Source: Candidatus Onthocola gallistercoris (GTDB taxonomy: Bacteria; Bacillota; Clostridia; Lachnospirales; Lachnospiraceae). Taken from it: DNA of 64,000 nt. Position numbers and translations under genes: made by a program. How positions within the stretch are numbered: the stretch's first letter is position 1; each line of letters begins with the position of its first letter. This document shows, one piece after another, positions 1 through 9,580 of the stretch. The notes under the pieces are model-generated. The model had not been told where the DNA came from and made no database searches. It was given only the letters and a program-made list of their open reading frames with translations. The stretch is taken from the NCBI GenBank assembly GCA_018715345.1, contig DVLT01000055.1, forward strand, positions 20,836 through 84,835. Reading direction: 5' to 3'.

Positions 1-92
1 GTGCAGATCAAATATCTTTCTTTTTTCAAAATCCCCATACTTTATGCTCCAAAATAGCCACTGTAAGACCTATACCCATTTCGCAACATAAA

Positions 93-131
93 AGCAACCG
101 CTATCATTCATCCCAAATAATAACGGTTGCT
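93..131 (-). terminator. Candidate intrinsic terminator of a (decayed) minus-strand unit
   Basis: Inverted repeat AGCAACCGctat...ataaCGGTTGCT; on the minus strand the stem pairs with one G-U and is followed by TTTTATG. Confidence 0.45.
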
Positions 132-249
132 CTAATAATGAATCGGTTCTAACATACCTTAGTTCCTTTCTTGTAATGCTGCCATATATACTTCATATCA
201 CAGATTACAATTTTTTATCTCTATTCAGTTATAATTATAATTGATCGTC

Positions 250-838
250 TTTACCACTATCGGAGTGTTTATGTATCAATTGACCTCTTTGCTTTGTTAT
301 CAGATTCTTTTTGGAACTTCGATATCTAAAAATCATACTTAAATCAATGTATCTTCCAGTTCATCTCCGACATTCATATCATATACTGATCGTGTATCTG
401 GATATCTATACTTAAATCTTCAGGCATTTTGAAAAGATGCTACTCATTGATGGCGCAAAGAATATAATTTTTAAATATCGGATCTAACTATTTCATTGGA
501 CTCTCCTCCTTACCCTTTTCGTTTTGACTTCTCGGAATCGTTTTCTTTAGAAGTTCTGGAATCTTTTAGATGATCTTCTGAAGTACTTTTTCTTTCAGTA
601 AGAATATTTCTATGGGAAGGTGATCAAACTTTTTTAAATATCTTCTTCACATTATCTTTCTTCTTTTAGATGACATCTTCCGGAAGTCGATCAATCTGTT
701 TCTGAAATATCCATCTTTAAGTTTTTGACCTTCTGAGAAAAATTTCTTCTGAAGTTTCTCTTCATCCAAATCACTTTTTCTAAAAGTTCTTCGACTTCTT
801 TAAAAAAGTATTTCTTTTGAAGTTGTCTTTTGTTTATG
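250..838 (-). pseudogene. AT-rich, frame-broken Lys/Glu-rich coding remnants
   Basis: Minus-strand reading gives protein-like stretches interrupted by stops, e.g. ...DSRTSKENDSEKSKRKG* then AAGGAGGAGAGTCCA-ATG AAA TAG (MK*LDPIFKNYILCAINE*HLFKMPEDLSIDIQIHDQYMI*). Good SD but internal TAG codons; no long ORF. Confidence 0.35.
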
Positions 839-843
839 TCTAT

Positions 844-872
844 ATACTACCATTCAGTTTTTATTTTGTCAA
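844..872 (-). promoter_or_regulatory. Sigma-A-like promoter
   Basis: Minus strand TTGACA-17 bp-TAGTAT directly upstream of the remnant region. Confidence 0.5.
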
Positions 873-978
873 CACTTTTTTCAAAATTTATTTTAATTAT
901 TTTTATTCTTTTAATAAATTGTCTGTTTTTTCAGTCTATTCATCCTCTCTACACGTCAAAAAAGTACTATACATAAAT

Positions 979-1012
979 CGAAGGCCATAAAACAACCATT
1001 TTACAGCCTTCG
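979..1012 (-). terminator. Candidate hairpin terminator immediately after jetC-like gene
   Basis: CGAAGGCtgTAAAAtggttgtTTTAtgGCCTTCG just after the stop of the 1496-aa ORF; weak T-tract. Confidence 0.5.
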
Positions 1013-1022
1013 ACTTACTGTA

Positions 1023-4000
1023 TCACAGGAAATCAAAAACTTCCTGTTCAAAATCCATTTTCACATATTCCATTTGCTCGATATCCACATTGGAACTGTA
1101 ATCCACCACAACCGTCTGCTGCATATGATCCACCATACGCTGACCCAGTATATAATTCACATCAAATTTTCCGGTTATAGCCGGTGTCGCCCCCCGGGTG
1201 GGAACGATCAGCTGTACGTGATTCGTCCGCAGCAATTCAAAGATGGGCTGCCAGATATAGATATCTTTTGCCGCTCCAAAAGGATTATCAATAAACAGAA
1301 CCTTTTTCAAAGTACTCTCCTGCCCATGGCCGGAATAGATCGTCGCGATATAATTGATGACAGCGATCAGAAATTGGATATAGATTCCTTGAGACTGTCC
1401 GGTACTGCCAACCGCCTCCTCATATTTTAGATAGCGGCTTTGCTCTTTTATCCTCTCCCGTTTATATAAGCTCAGTCTGATGCTGTTCATATCCGATACG
1501 ATGACTGAGAACAGCCGCTTCCAAGACAACTGCCGTCTTATATAGCGCATACGTTCTTCACTCTGGGTATACTGATCTGCCTGGCCAACGATATCATCTA
1601 TATATTCCGACATCCGTGACTCAAACGTTTCCTCCGGTACGTAAGGGATCTTTAAAACGACCATCGGTATTTCCCGTCCATCCAGAACGATCCGAGAATA
1701 GGAAGCGAAGCGATCCAATTCTGTTTTCATGCTGCGGCAACGCTGCAGACATTGCTTTTCAAAATTTTGTTTGATCTGGACCATATTTTGGATCGTTTTT
1801 TCGATACGTTCTTTTTCGATACGTATGATCTGCACAGTTTCCAGCAGCCGTTCTTTCAGATCCCGTGCCTCTTCCCCGGATACGGGTACAGTCACCTCAT
1901 GTCTCAGCATATCGGCAAGTTCTGCAGCCCCCAGCAGACTCATACTGGAAGCCGCTTTTTCTCGATCCTGTTCAAACATTTCTTTACGACGCATGCCATC
2001 CTGACGCAGTTTCTGGAATCGGTCTGTCAACTCCCTATATTTACCGAACAAATTCGTATCCATGGGATATAGTTCACCGGTACGGTTGAACCGGATGCCT
2101 TCATGGCGGATCATCCGTTCAATGTCCCGCCGGACATCTTCCTCACTGTGCATTTCCCGGAACAGACGGTCAATGTTCTGGCCAGCCTGGACATATTTTG
2201 CCTTCATCTGGCTTAACGCTTCTTTCTGCCCGGATATATAATCCGCGAAATCCATCTGGGAAATATCCACTTCTTTGAAACTGCCATACTTTTCTTCTAT
2301 GGCTGCAATGCCATGTTGGACACTTCCAAAAATCCGGTTTTTTTCAGCCTTAAGTTGATCCAGTTTTTCTCCCGCTCCATCTGCGGCTTTTTGCCGGTCA
2401 CGGATCCAACTCCGCCATTCAGACAACTGTTCTTCCGATGTTCGTCCAAAAGGCGTTTCCTGCGCCTGCTTTTTCAGGCTTTCCGGTTCGCTTCCCCTGT
2501 TCAGCATCAGTCTTTTCAGTTTATCCATCATTTGCAGATAACTTTGTAAAAGCCTGGTCTTATCCTGCATGTCCGCATGCTCTTTTTCATAGGCTTCTTT
2601 CAGCCCGATAAATCGGGCCTCGAAGGCGGCTCCATCTGTTTCAGCCAGGTTTCCCTCTTCTATATTTTCCGGATCATTTTTCTGGTTTTTGCTGTCCAGA
2701 TCAATCTGACTGTCAGTCTCTCCTTGCGGCAGATCCTCTTCCGGAACATGGTACGGTGCATAAATCGACTGCCATCTCTGATCGATGCCAGCTGTCTCTT
2801 CCCGCAGAACGCTCTTTTGCTTTTCCAACTGCTGCAATGTCTGCCGAGCCCATCTAAGCTTTTCACCCAGCCGTTCCAAAAGACCTGCGTTTTTCTCCGT
2901 TTGTTCTTTGACCTGCTCCGACTGCCTTTCCAGATCTTGGATCGTTTCATCCAACGTATGGAGTTTTGACAATGCTTCCAGTTCTTTTTGTTCCTCTTCT
3001 GCAGTCCGGGTCGTCTCGCGGATAAACTCTGAAAGTTTTTTATTATCCAGCTGGGTAGTTTTCAGGCTTTCCTGCTCCTTTTGACGCGCAGACAATGCTT
3101 CTTCCAGTTCAGCGGCCAGCGGCTCCATATCGGCCATGACTTCCATGTATTTCTTGTGATAAACTGTCCGGAAAAATACCGCGTACTGGTAATCTTTTTC
3201 CATGGTCTGTTCATTATCCCGCAGGCGTTTACACTGCTTTTCCATATCCTGGATCTGTTTTTCCAATGCCGCCTTCCGTTCTTCCCGTCTGGCGCTTTCT
3301 GTGAAAATCTTAGGATCCCTTGATATGAAAAGAACTTTTTCCCCATCCAAAACAGAAGCCTGGGACATGACCGTATCCAATCCGATGACCGGTACGGTAC
3401 CATCGCCAAAATCTTTTTCGATAAACACCCGATCCTCCCGGAGTTTACGTATGCCTTCTTTGACAATAATGGCGCAAGGCAAAAAAGGCATCTGTTTCAA
3501 AAGTACATTCCGGTCATAATCACCGGCGTCCTTCAGGTAGTCGCTTCCAAAAACACATGTCATGCCGTGACATCTGCGGATGTATTCCATGATGGCCTGA
3601 GCCTGTTTTCCGGGAACAGCCAATAGATCTTGGGATAACTGCCGCAGCCGTTCTTTCCCGTTCTCCAACGCTTCCTGCTTTTTCTCACTGTCTGAGATCA
3701 CCTTTCTCAGCCGTTCGCGTATGGTCTGTTCCAGACTGGAAAGCTCCGAAACATCATATACTTTAAATAATTTATCGCATTTTTCCTTTTCTTTCTGATA
3801 TGTCTCCAGAAAATCGTCCAAGGACTTCCGACGCTGCTGCAGGCTGTCGATGATGTCCTGGCGGTGGGAAAGGGAAGCAGTCAGCCGGATCTGCTGTTCG
3901 GATCGATCCTGACGCTCTTTCATGGCCTCCTGGACTGCTTTTAAATGCACATCCACATCCCGTTTCTTTTGACCGCATGCCTGGGACAGGTTTTCCAGCA

Positions 4001-5495
4001 AAAGTACCGGCACCTGTTTACGTACATTGGCAAATTCTGCCCGATATCTCCGTAATTCTTTGTCCAGCTCATTTTTGCGGCTTTCCAGAACAGCCTGATG
4101 ATTGTCCAATTTCCGTTCTTCTTCCTGGCTTTCCCTGGCGATCTCGCTTGTCTCGCCATAACTTTTCTCAATATTCCATATTTTTCGGTTCAGGATCTGT
4201 TTTTGCTTTTTATCCGCATGAAACTTTTGTCCGGCCATGGCCTGGAGGGCGGACAGAATGTGATCTCGGCTGCTTTGATCCTGACCAAGAAAAGTTCGGA
4301 TAGACTGACATTTTCCATCCAGTTCAGCATATTCCAGATAATCATTCATGTTTTCCGCCGTCTGAAGTTCTCCCATCCGAATCTGTATCTCATCCTTCAT
4401 CTTGCGGATGTTTTCTTCATCGGCCATTTCCTGCTTCTCAAGTTCGGCAAGCCTTGCCCGATCCGCCTGGACCTTTGCTGTATCCAGCCGGCGTCCGATT
4501 TCATTCAAATGCTTTTCGCAAAATGCTTTTTCCTTTTCAGCCACATCCAGTTCTTTTTTCTTTTTTCTGCTCCGGGCTGCCGCCGTATTATATGTTTTGA
4601 CCAGATCGTCCTTCCAGATTTCACTTTCACTATAAAAGGTGTTCAGTGTATCCACCCGGCCGGCAAAGCTTTGAAGGATCTCTGCCTGACTGTCATAATG
4701 GCTGATCTCCTCTTTCCGCCTGGACAGTTCCAACAGCTTGTCTTTGATCTCCATCAACGTCTGAGCCATATCGTCTGATCCTCTTTTTTCCGGATCCTCG
4801 TAAGCTTTCTGGATGATTTCTTCTATGAGCAGATCCTCGACCACTTTTCGGGTCGTTTTATAATGATTCTCGAAATATGTACGGACATGTCCTTCGGTCT
4901 GGTTGATCCCCCGGATGATCTCCCACTGGCTTTCATAAAGGCCGTACCGACTGATAAACCGCTGATATTCTCCTTTCCGTTCAAACAAATGCACATCCAA
5001 AGACATATCTTTTTTGGAAAGTTCCTTGAGATAGCTTTTTAATCCGGTGTAGGTTATCCGTTCTTTTCCATCGGAAAGGGGCAGGTTTACAATATCATTG
5101 TCATTATACCCCGGATAGAAAACAACGTAATTGAAGTATTCAACGGCTGCCGTTTCCCGTTTTTCTTCCTTGGCCTTTCGGGCGCAAAAACCGGTAAGCA
5201 TATATTTTCTGCCATTATAAACAAATCTATCGTCCAGCTGCCATTCGATGAGGGAGTGGATGACCGTGCTGCCCTGGTCCGTCCGGAACAGTTTTTCAAT
5301 GGGTTGTTTTTCATCCAGCGTACAGTTTGGGATCAGATTCTGAAAAAGGAGCAGCATCAGCACACTCTTGCCGCCGCCATTGGCCAGATCATACAGCGCA
5401 TTTCTGCCGTCAAAACGCAGGATAAAGTCATCATAAAACTGTGTGCCAAAATTGTATTTTACGTTATTTACTCGAACCCGGTTAATATGGGGCAT
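1023..5495 (-). CDS. jetC: SMC/MukB-like ATPase, Wadjet JetC-like
   Basis: ~1490 aa; N-terminal Walker A ...DLANGGGKSVLMLLLF, very long coiled coil, C-terminal signature-like STGQSQGIYIQF and Walker-B-like KKVLFIDNPFG. ORF opens at 5513, but ATG at 5495 has SD AAGGAGGCGGGG. Confidence 0.8.
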   Translation of the reverse strand: MPHINRVRVNNVKYNFGTQFYDDFILRFDGRNALYDLANGGGKSVLMLLLFQNLIPNCTLDEKQPIEKLFRTDQGSTVIHSLIEWQLDDRFVYNGRKYMLTGFCARKAKEEKRETAAVEYFNYVVFYPGYNDNDIVNLPLSDGKERITYTGLKSYLKELSKKDMSLDVHLFERKGEYQRFISRYGLYESQWEIIRGINQTEGHVRTYFENHYKTTRKVVEDLLIEEIIQKAYEDPEKRGSDDMAQTLMEIKDKLLELSRRKEEISHYDSQAEILQSFAGRVDTLNTFYSESEIWKDDLVKTYNTAAARSRKKKKELDVAEKEKAFCEKHLNEIGRRLDTAKVQADRARLAELEKQEMADEENIRKMKDEIQIRMGELQTAENMNDYLEYAELDGKCQSIRTFLGQDQSSRDHILSALQAMAGQKFHADKKQKQILNRKIWNIEKSYGETSEIARESQEEERKLDNHQAVLESRKNELDKELRRYRAEFANVRKQVPVLLLENLSQACGQKKRDVDVHLKAVQEAMKERQDRSEQQIRLTASLSHRQDIIDSLQQRRKSLDDFLETYQKEKEKCDKLFKVYDVSELSSLEQTIRERLRKVISDSEKKQEALENGKERLRQLSQDLLAVPGKQAQAIMEYIRRCHGMTCVFGSDYLKDAGDYDRNVLLKQMPFLPCAIIVKEGIRKLREDRVFIEKDFGDGTVPVIGLDTVMSQASVLDGEKVLFISRDPKIFTESARREERKAALEKQIQDMEKQCKRLRDNEQTMEKDYQYAVFFRTVYHKKYMEVMADMEPLAAELEEALSARQKEQESLKTTQLDNKKLSEFIRETTRTAEEEQKELEALSKLHTLDETIQDLERQSEQVKEQTEKNAGLLERLGEKLRWARQTLQQLEKQKSVLREETAGIDQRWQSIYAPYHVPEEDLPQGETDSQIDLDSKNQKNDPENIEEGNLAETDGAAFEARFIGLKEAYEKEHADMQDKTRLLQSYLQMMDKLKRLMLNRGSEPESLKKQAQETPFGRTSEEQLSEWRSWIRDRQKAADGAGEKLDQLKAEKNRIFGSVQHGIAAIEEKYGSFKEVDISQMDFADYISGQKEALSQMKAKYVQAGQNIDRLFREMHSEEDVRRDIERMIRHEGIRFNRTGELYPMDTNLFGKYRELTDRFQKLRQDGMRRKEMFEQDREKAASSMSLLGAAELADMLRHEVTVPVSGEEARDLKERLLETVQIIRIEKERIEKTIQNMVQIKQNFEKQCLQRCRSMKTELDRFASYSRIVLDGREIPMVVLKIPYVPEETFESRMSEYIDDIVGQADQYTQSEERMRYIRRQLSWKRLFSVIVSDMNSIRLSLYKRERIKEQSRYLKYEEAVGSTGQSQGIYIQFLIAVINYIATIYSGHGQESTLKKVLFIDNPFGAAKDIYIWQPIFELLRTNHVQLIVPTRGATPAITGKFDVNYILGQRMVDHMQQTVVVDYSSNVDIEQMEYVKMDFEQEVFDFL

Positions 5496-6204
5496 CTTCC
5501 CCGCCTCCTTCATTGATCAGAGTATAGAGCCTTCCCCTGTATTCTGCATAATAATTTTCTGTGATCGCCTTGAATCGGGATGTGGCATAATAGCGATCCT
5601 CTGATTCAAAAAACAGATTCTGGGATATCATAAAATTGAACACCAGTTTGACAAATCCTACTTTTGATCCTCTAGCTGCTTTCAATGAGGACATATCATC
5701 GTTGGCTGCTGTCATGGGCATGTCTTCCCACAGGGCGCCGATCACCTGGAAACTGTTGGCCTCGATCTCATTCAACGCTTTTTCGTGAAGGTCTTTCAGA
5801 ACTTTTGCCAATGAAGCATTTACCTGATCGATCACGTCTTCCGTTTTTATGTACTCACAATAGGAGGGGCTGGCAGAATCCGTGTAAAATAGCAGGATCA
5901 CATTGTATATCACAAAGTAGGCCAGGTATAATTCCCGGTTCAATCGAAGGCCTATGGCTTTTTTCAGTTCTTCATTCGTAAAGCCAAATACCCTGTTGCC
6001 TTCGCCAGCTGAAAGGTACAGCGCATTTTCATATTCATAAAGATTCAGATTGGATTTTTTCAGTACAGAATCCAAAATATCGTAGACTTCCGCATTGCTT
6101 CGCCAAACTTCATAAAGATCGCTGTTTTCCGTTTCTCCCACCGGTTCACCTACGATCAGTTTCGCGAACAACTCCATGGCTTTATCCAAATTTCTCGCAT
6201 CCAT
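5482..6204 (-). CDS. jetB: MukE/JetB-like protein (DUF6063-like)
   Basis: ~240 aa, lies between the MukF-like and MukB-like genes with overlapping/abutting ends; start MDARNLDKAMELF preceded by AAAGGAGGGGGATG. Confidence 0.65.
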   Translation of the reverse strand: MDARNLDKAMELFAKLIVGEPVGETENSDLYEVWRSNAEVYDILDSVLKKSNLNLYEYENALYLSAGEGNRVFGFTNEELKKAIGLRLNRELYLAYFVIYNVILLFYTDSASPSYCEYIKTEDVIDQVNASLAKVLKDLHEKALNEIEANSFQVIGALWEDMPMTAANDDMSSLKAARGSKVGFVKLVFNFMISQNLFFESEDRYYATSRFKAITENYYAEYRGRLYTLINEGGGEDAPY

Positions 6205-6208
6205 CTTC

Positions 6209-7720
6209 TCACATCCCCCTCCTTTCAAATTCAATATTGGTCATATATGTATGTTCTCCAAGGTGTATCTTTTCTTCGGGTAAAAAATGCAGCAAAATAC
6301 GCATACCTTCGTAATCTTTCTTTTTGTCCTTTCTCAATACCGCAGCCATCCGATCCTCCAAAAAGGTATCCGGATGATCCTTTACCATATCCAGATCATA
6401 TTCATCCTTTTGACTCAGATGGGTCAGAAAGGCAAAATAATCTCCGTTTCTTTCTATATTATCTGTAAAACGCATCACCAATAAATGGTGCAGTTCCTTT
6501 AACGTCAGCTTCCGTCGGCCAGACAGGATGTCAAAAAAGGCTTTGACCAGCAATTCCATGTTGTATTGGATCCTTTGTTCTTCTTTCTCATCCTCATATT
6601 CATAGTCTTGCAAAACACCTGGGGATACGCTTTCTTTCTTTTCATTATCCTCCAACGGATATTGGAGCATTTCATCCAGCCGCTCCATGGAAAATGTCTT
6701 TTTTATGTTCAGGCTGAACAAAGGAGCCACCATGGCCTCTAAAGTCCGTATATCATCTTTGCGGATACTCCGCCCCAACAAATCTCTAAAGTCCATGGCT
6801 TGGCGAAAACGGCTCCGCTTGGCCGCTGCCAGCATATCATCTGCCTGTACCTGGAGCCGGGTACAGGCGGCCAACAGTTGTCTGTGCTGTTCCATGGAAT
6901 TTTTCAATTCCTGGTTGAGCAGATAAATCTCTTCCGGGACCGGAGTTTCTTCTCCCCCCGTTGTCTTTAATGCCTTACGCACCAATTCCAGATTGGAGTC
7001 AAAAAGTCTCTGTTCCTCATCAAACCATTTGAGACCCGTCTGGGAAAATTCTTCCAGTGCTTCCACCCCTTCAAAAATATTCCTTCCAAGCAAGGCAACG
7101 ATCTCATCTTTCCGGCTCATCAGCCGGCGGACTTCTCCATTTATCCGGCGGATCACATCCACGCCGCCTTGATAGTTCCTGGAACGGATCATCTTTTCCA
7201 GCAAAAGCTGTTGGATGCTGATCTTGCTCTCATCCTTCGTCTCCTTTGTATCCAGATAAAATTCCACAGCTTCAGAGGTGATCCGATAACCTATGCCCCC
7301 GTCCTGATAATGACTCTCGATCAGCCGGACTCTTCCTCTATGTTTTTCTTTTTTTTCCGGATCGTAATATGTATAGTAAAAAGGTCGGCCTTCGTTACAG
7401 ATCTTGTCAAACAGATACTGGATAAATTCCTTGTCATCCGGACTTTTTGGCAGATCAAAATCCCGCTGCAAAAGTTCGGTCATGAATTTTTCATAACTTT
7501 CATAAGTCACATCCATATCTTTGAAGTTATTTTCTTCTATAAAAAATCTCAGGACAGCCATGGTCACATAACCCATATCCACAGATTCATAACGTCCATC
7601 TTTGAATGCATTCAATGACAATTCCTGAAGTTTGAAAAAGGGATAATATTTTTTCAGATTCTCCATCCTGTCCCTGTGTTCTGAAAGGATCTCGTGGATC
7701 AGTATATGTTCTGTGCTCAA
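6209..7720 (-). CDS. jetA: MukF/JetA-like protein (Wadjet JetA family)
   Basis: 503 aa, winged-helix/kleisin-like N-terminus (FKLQELSLNAFKDGRYESVDMGYVTMAVLRFFIEEN), first gene of the cassette; TTG start. Confidence 0.7.
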   Translation of the reverse strand: MSTEHILIHEILSEHRDRMENLKKYYPFFKLQELSLNAFKDGRYESVDMGYVTMAVLRFFIEENNFKDMDVTYESYEKFMTELLQRDFDLPKSPDDKEFIQYLFDKICNEGRPFYYTYYDPEKKEKHRGRVRLIESHYQDGGIGYRITSEAVEFYLDTKETKDESKISIQQLLLEKMIRSRNYQGGVDVIRRINGEVRRLMSRKDEIVALLGRNIFEGVEALEEFSQTGLKWFDEEQRLFDSNLELVRKALKTTGGEETPVPEEIYLLNQELKNSMEQHRQLLAACTRLQVQADDMLAAAKRSRFRQAMDFRDLLGRSIRKDDIRTLEAMVAPLFSLNIKKTFSMERLDEMLQYPLEDNEKKESVSPGVLQDYEYEDEKEEQRIQYNMELLVKAFFDILSGRRKLTLKELHHLLVMRFTDNIERNGDYFAFLTHLSQKDEYDLDMVKDHPDTFLEDRMAAVLRKDKKKDYEGMRILLHFLPEEKIHLGEHTYMTNIEFERRGM

Positions 7721-7880
7721 AATGTCTGCCCTTCTTTCTTTGCTTTCTTGGCCTGTGCAAGCGCACGGAACATCCTACGGCTGTCCGCGCACGGCTCGGT
7801 GCTTTCGCGAACATTATATCATACTGTGGGTGGGGTAGCAATGTGTGGGCTTTTTGAAGTCTTTGCTTTGTTCCACTACA

Positions 7881-7912
7881 AAAAAATAAGGCCCTCATCA
7901 GGCCTTATCTTG
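7881..7912 (-). terminator. Intrinsic terminator of PfoR-like gene
   Basis: AAGATAAGGCCTGATGAGGGCCTTATTTTTTT on the minus strand right after the stop codon. Confidence 0.7.
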
Positions 7913-8983
7913 TCATACATCCAATTTCATATCATTTTTATGTATATAGCCGATTTTTCTCATGCCTTCTGCCACAGCCAGTGTGATCACTGCGGGCAGG
8001 ATAAAATGAAAGACTGCGATTTTGATCAAAACCAGCGCCGGCGGCTCTGTGGCCGTCATCGTCTGATAGGTCATGATCTGGCCGACCAAACCGGACGTTC
8101 CCATACCGGAACCGGTGGGATTATTGGTCATGTTAAAGATGGGCATGATGGCGATGGGCCCAAGTATAGCGGATGAAACAATGGGCGGTATCCATATGAG
8201 CGGTCGTTTGACAATGTTCGGCACCTGAAGCATACTGGTTCCCAGCGCCTGGGCCAAGCTGCCTCCGAGGCCGTTATCTCTGAAACTGGAAACCGCAAAG
8301 CCGATCATCTGGCAGCAGCAGCCGATGGTCGCCGCGCCAGCCGCTATACCATTCAGCCCCAGTATCACCCCGAGCGCTGCAGAACTGATCGGCAATGTGA
8401 GTACCATACCCATGATGACCGATACAACAATGCCCATGATGATCGGCTGCTGGACAGTTCCCCAGTTGATCAGGCTTCCCAGCCAGCTCATAAAATCCGA
8501 TATGGTGGGACCGACCAATATGCCCACAGTACCTCCGGTCAATATGGTCACCGCCGGCGTGATCAAAAGATCCACTTTCGTCTTTCCTGCCACAAGACGT
8601 CCAAGTTCGATACCAACATAAGCCGCGATAAAAGCGCCCAGCGGTTCCCCGGGCCCGCCAAGCACCAGTGCCCCGCTGTCATTAAACAGCGTACCTGCTG
8701 TGATCTGGCTGGCATAAGCACCGATCATACCCGCCGTAGCTGCTGAAAGTGTCACATATGTGGATTCTTTAAACTTATAAGCCACACCTACTCCAATGCC
8801 CACGCCTGTCAGCCGCTGGGCCACCAGGGCAAAGGCACATATGTAGGAACCGATATTCCCGCCGACCAGTTCGCCCACCTGGTTCAATATGGTGCCAATG
8901 ATCAATGTGGAAAAAAGTCCCAGCCCCATACCGGTGAGACCGTCAATAAATACTCTGTTAAACCATTTTTTTATGATCTTCAT
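7913..8983 (-). CDS. PTS_EIIC_2 / PfoR-like integral membrane protein
   Basis: 356 aa, ~10 hydrophobic segments, Gly-rich IGGNIGSYICAFALVAQRLTG...; resembles COG3641 PfoR-like PTS IIC proteins. Confidence 0.65.
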   Translation of the reverse strand: MKIIKKWFNRVFIDGLTGMGLGLFSTLIIGTILNQVGELVGGNIGSYICAFALVAQRLTGVGIGVGVAYKFKESTYVTLSAATAGMIGAYASQITAGTLFNDSGALVLGGPGEPLGAFIAAYVGIELGRLVAGKTKVDLLITPAVTILTGGTVGILVGPTISDFMSWLGSLINWGTVQQPIIMGIVVSVIMGMVLTLPISSAALGVILGLNGIAAGAATIGCCCQMIGFAVSSFRDNGLGGSLAQALGTSMLQVPNIVKRPLIWIPPIVSSAILGPIAIMPIFNMTNNPTGSGMGTSGLVGQIMTYQTMTATEPPALVLIKIAVFHFILPAVITLAVAEGMRKIGYIHKNDMKLDV

Positions 8984-9051
8984 AAATTTCCCCTCTGCGC
9001 TGTATATACTGCTGTCTTGTCACAACTGTCCATAAGAATATCATACTTTAT

Positions 9052-9567
9052 CTACGAAATCAAGTATCCTTTTGCTTTCAGATCCTCTTCTATATTATCT
9101 AAGATCTTTTCAGAAGATGCTTCCACTGTGTGAATATGGTTTCCATCGGACATGGCCAGAAGAGGCCCCGCCTTACTTTCCCGGATACGGACATTAAAGG
9201 CATCCACATCTTCCCGTGTTTCCAATATCAAGTCGGCCTGGATCTGTCCGTAAACATCATGGGCCACGATCACATTGAGAACTTTACCGCCATTATCGAT
9301 AATGGTATACAGTTCATCCACGATCTGCTCTCGGGTATGGTTGACGGCATAGGAACGACGATACCGCTTATGCATACGTCTGTCCAAAACATATCCTCTA
9401 GGTGTGGCAAAAATCTCTTCATTGACTGCCCGCAGCAAAGCGATATCCTGGACGATGATCTGTCTACTCACATGCAGCATCTTTGCCAGGCTTCCCCCGG
9501 AAACAGGTTCCGTGCTGTTTTCCAATATACGGATCAGTTGTTGTCTTCTTTCTTGTCCATCTCTCAT
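9052..9567 (-). CDS. niaR: NiaR-type transcriptional repressor (HTH_11 + 3H domain)
   Basis: N-terminal HTH (RRQQLIRILENSTEPVSGGSLAKMLHVSRQIIVQDIALLR) followed by 3H-domain-like region with conserved His (IVAHDVYG, DGNHIHTVEA). Confidence 0.75.
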   Translation of the reverse strand: MRDGQERRQQLIRILENSTEPVSGGSLAKMLHVSRQIIVQDIALLRAVNEEIFATPRGYVLDRRMHKRYRRSYAVNHTREQIVDELYTIIDNGGKVLNVIVAHDVYGQIQADLILETREDVDAFNVRIRESKAGPLLAMSDGNHIHTVEASSEKILDNIEEDLKAKGYLIS

Positions 9568-9580
9568 AATGTCACCTCTT

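Noticed and set aside
540-840. CRISPR array in the AT-rich flank
   Set aside because: Repeats are short, degenerate and irregularly spaced; no cas genes; no CRISPR array was seen elsewhere in the window.
4098-4778. 226-aa plus-strand ORF antisense to jetC-like gene (and similar 1074-3084 plus-strand ORFs)
   Set aside because: Fully antisense to a clearly coding SMC ORF; no SD or recognisable motifs; His/Phe-rich shadow translation.
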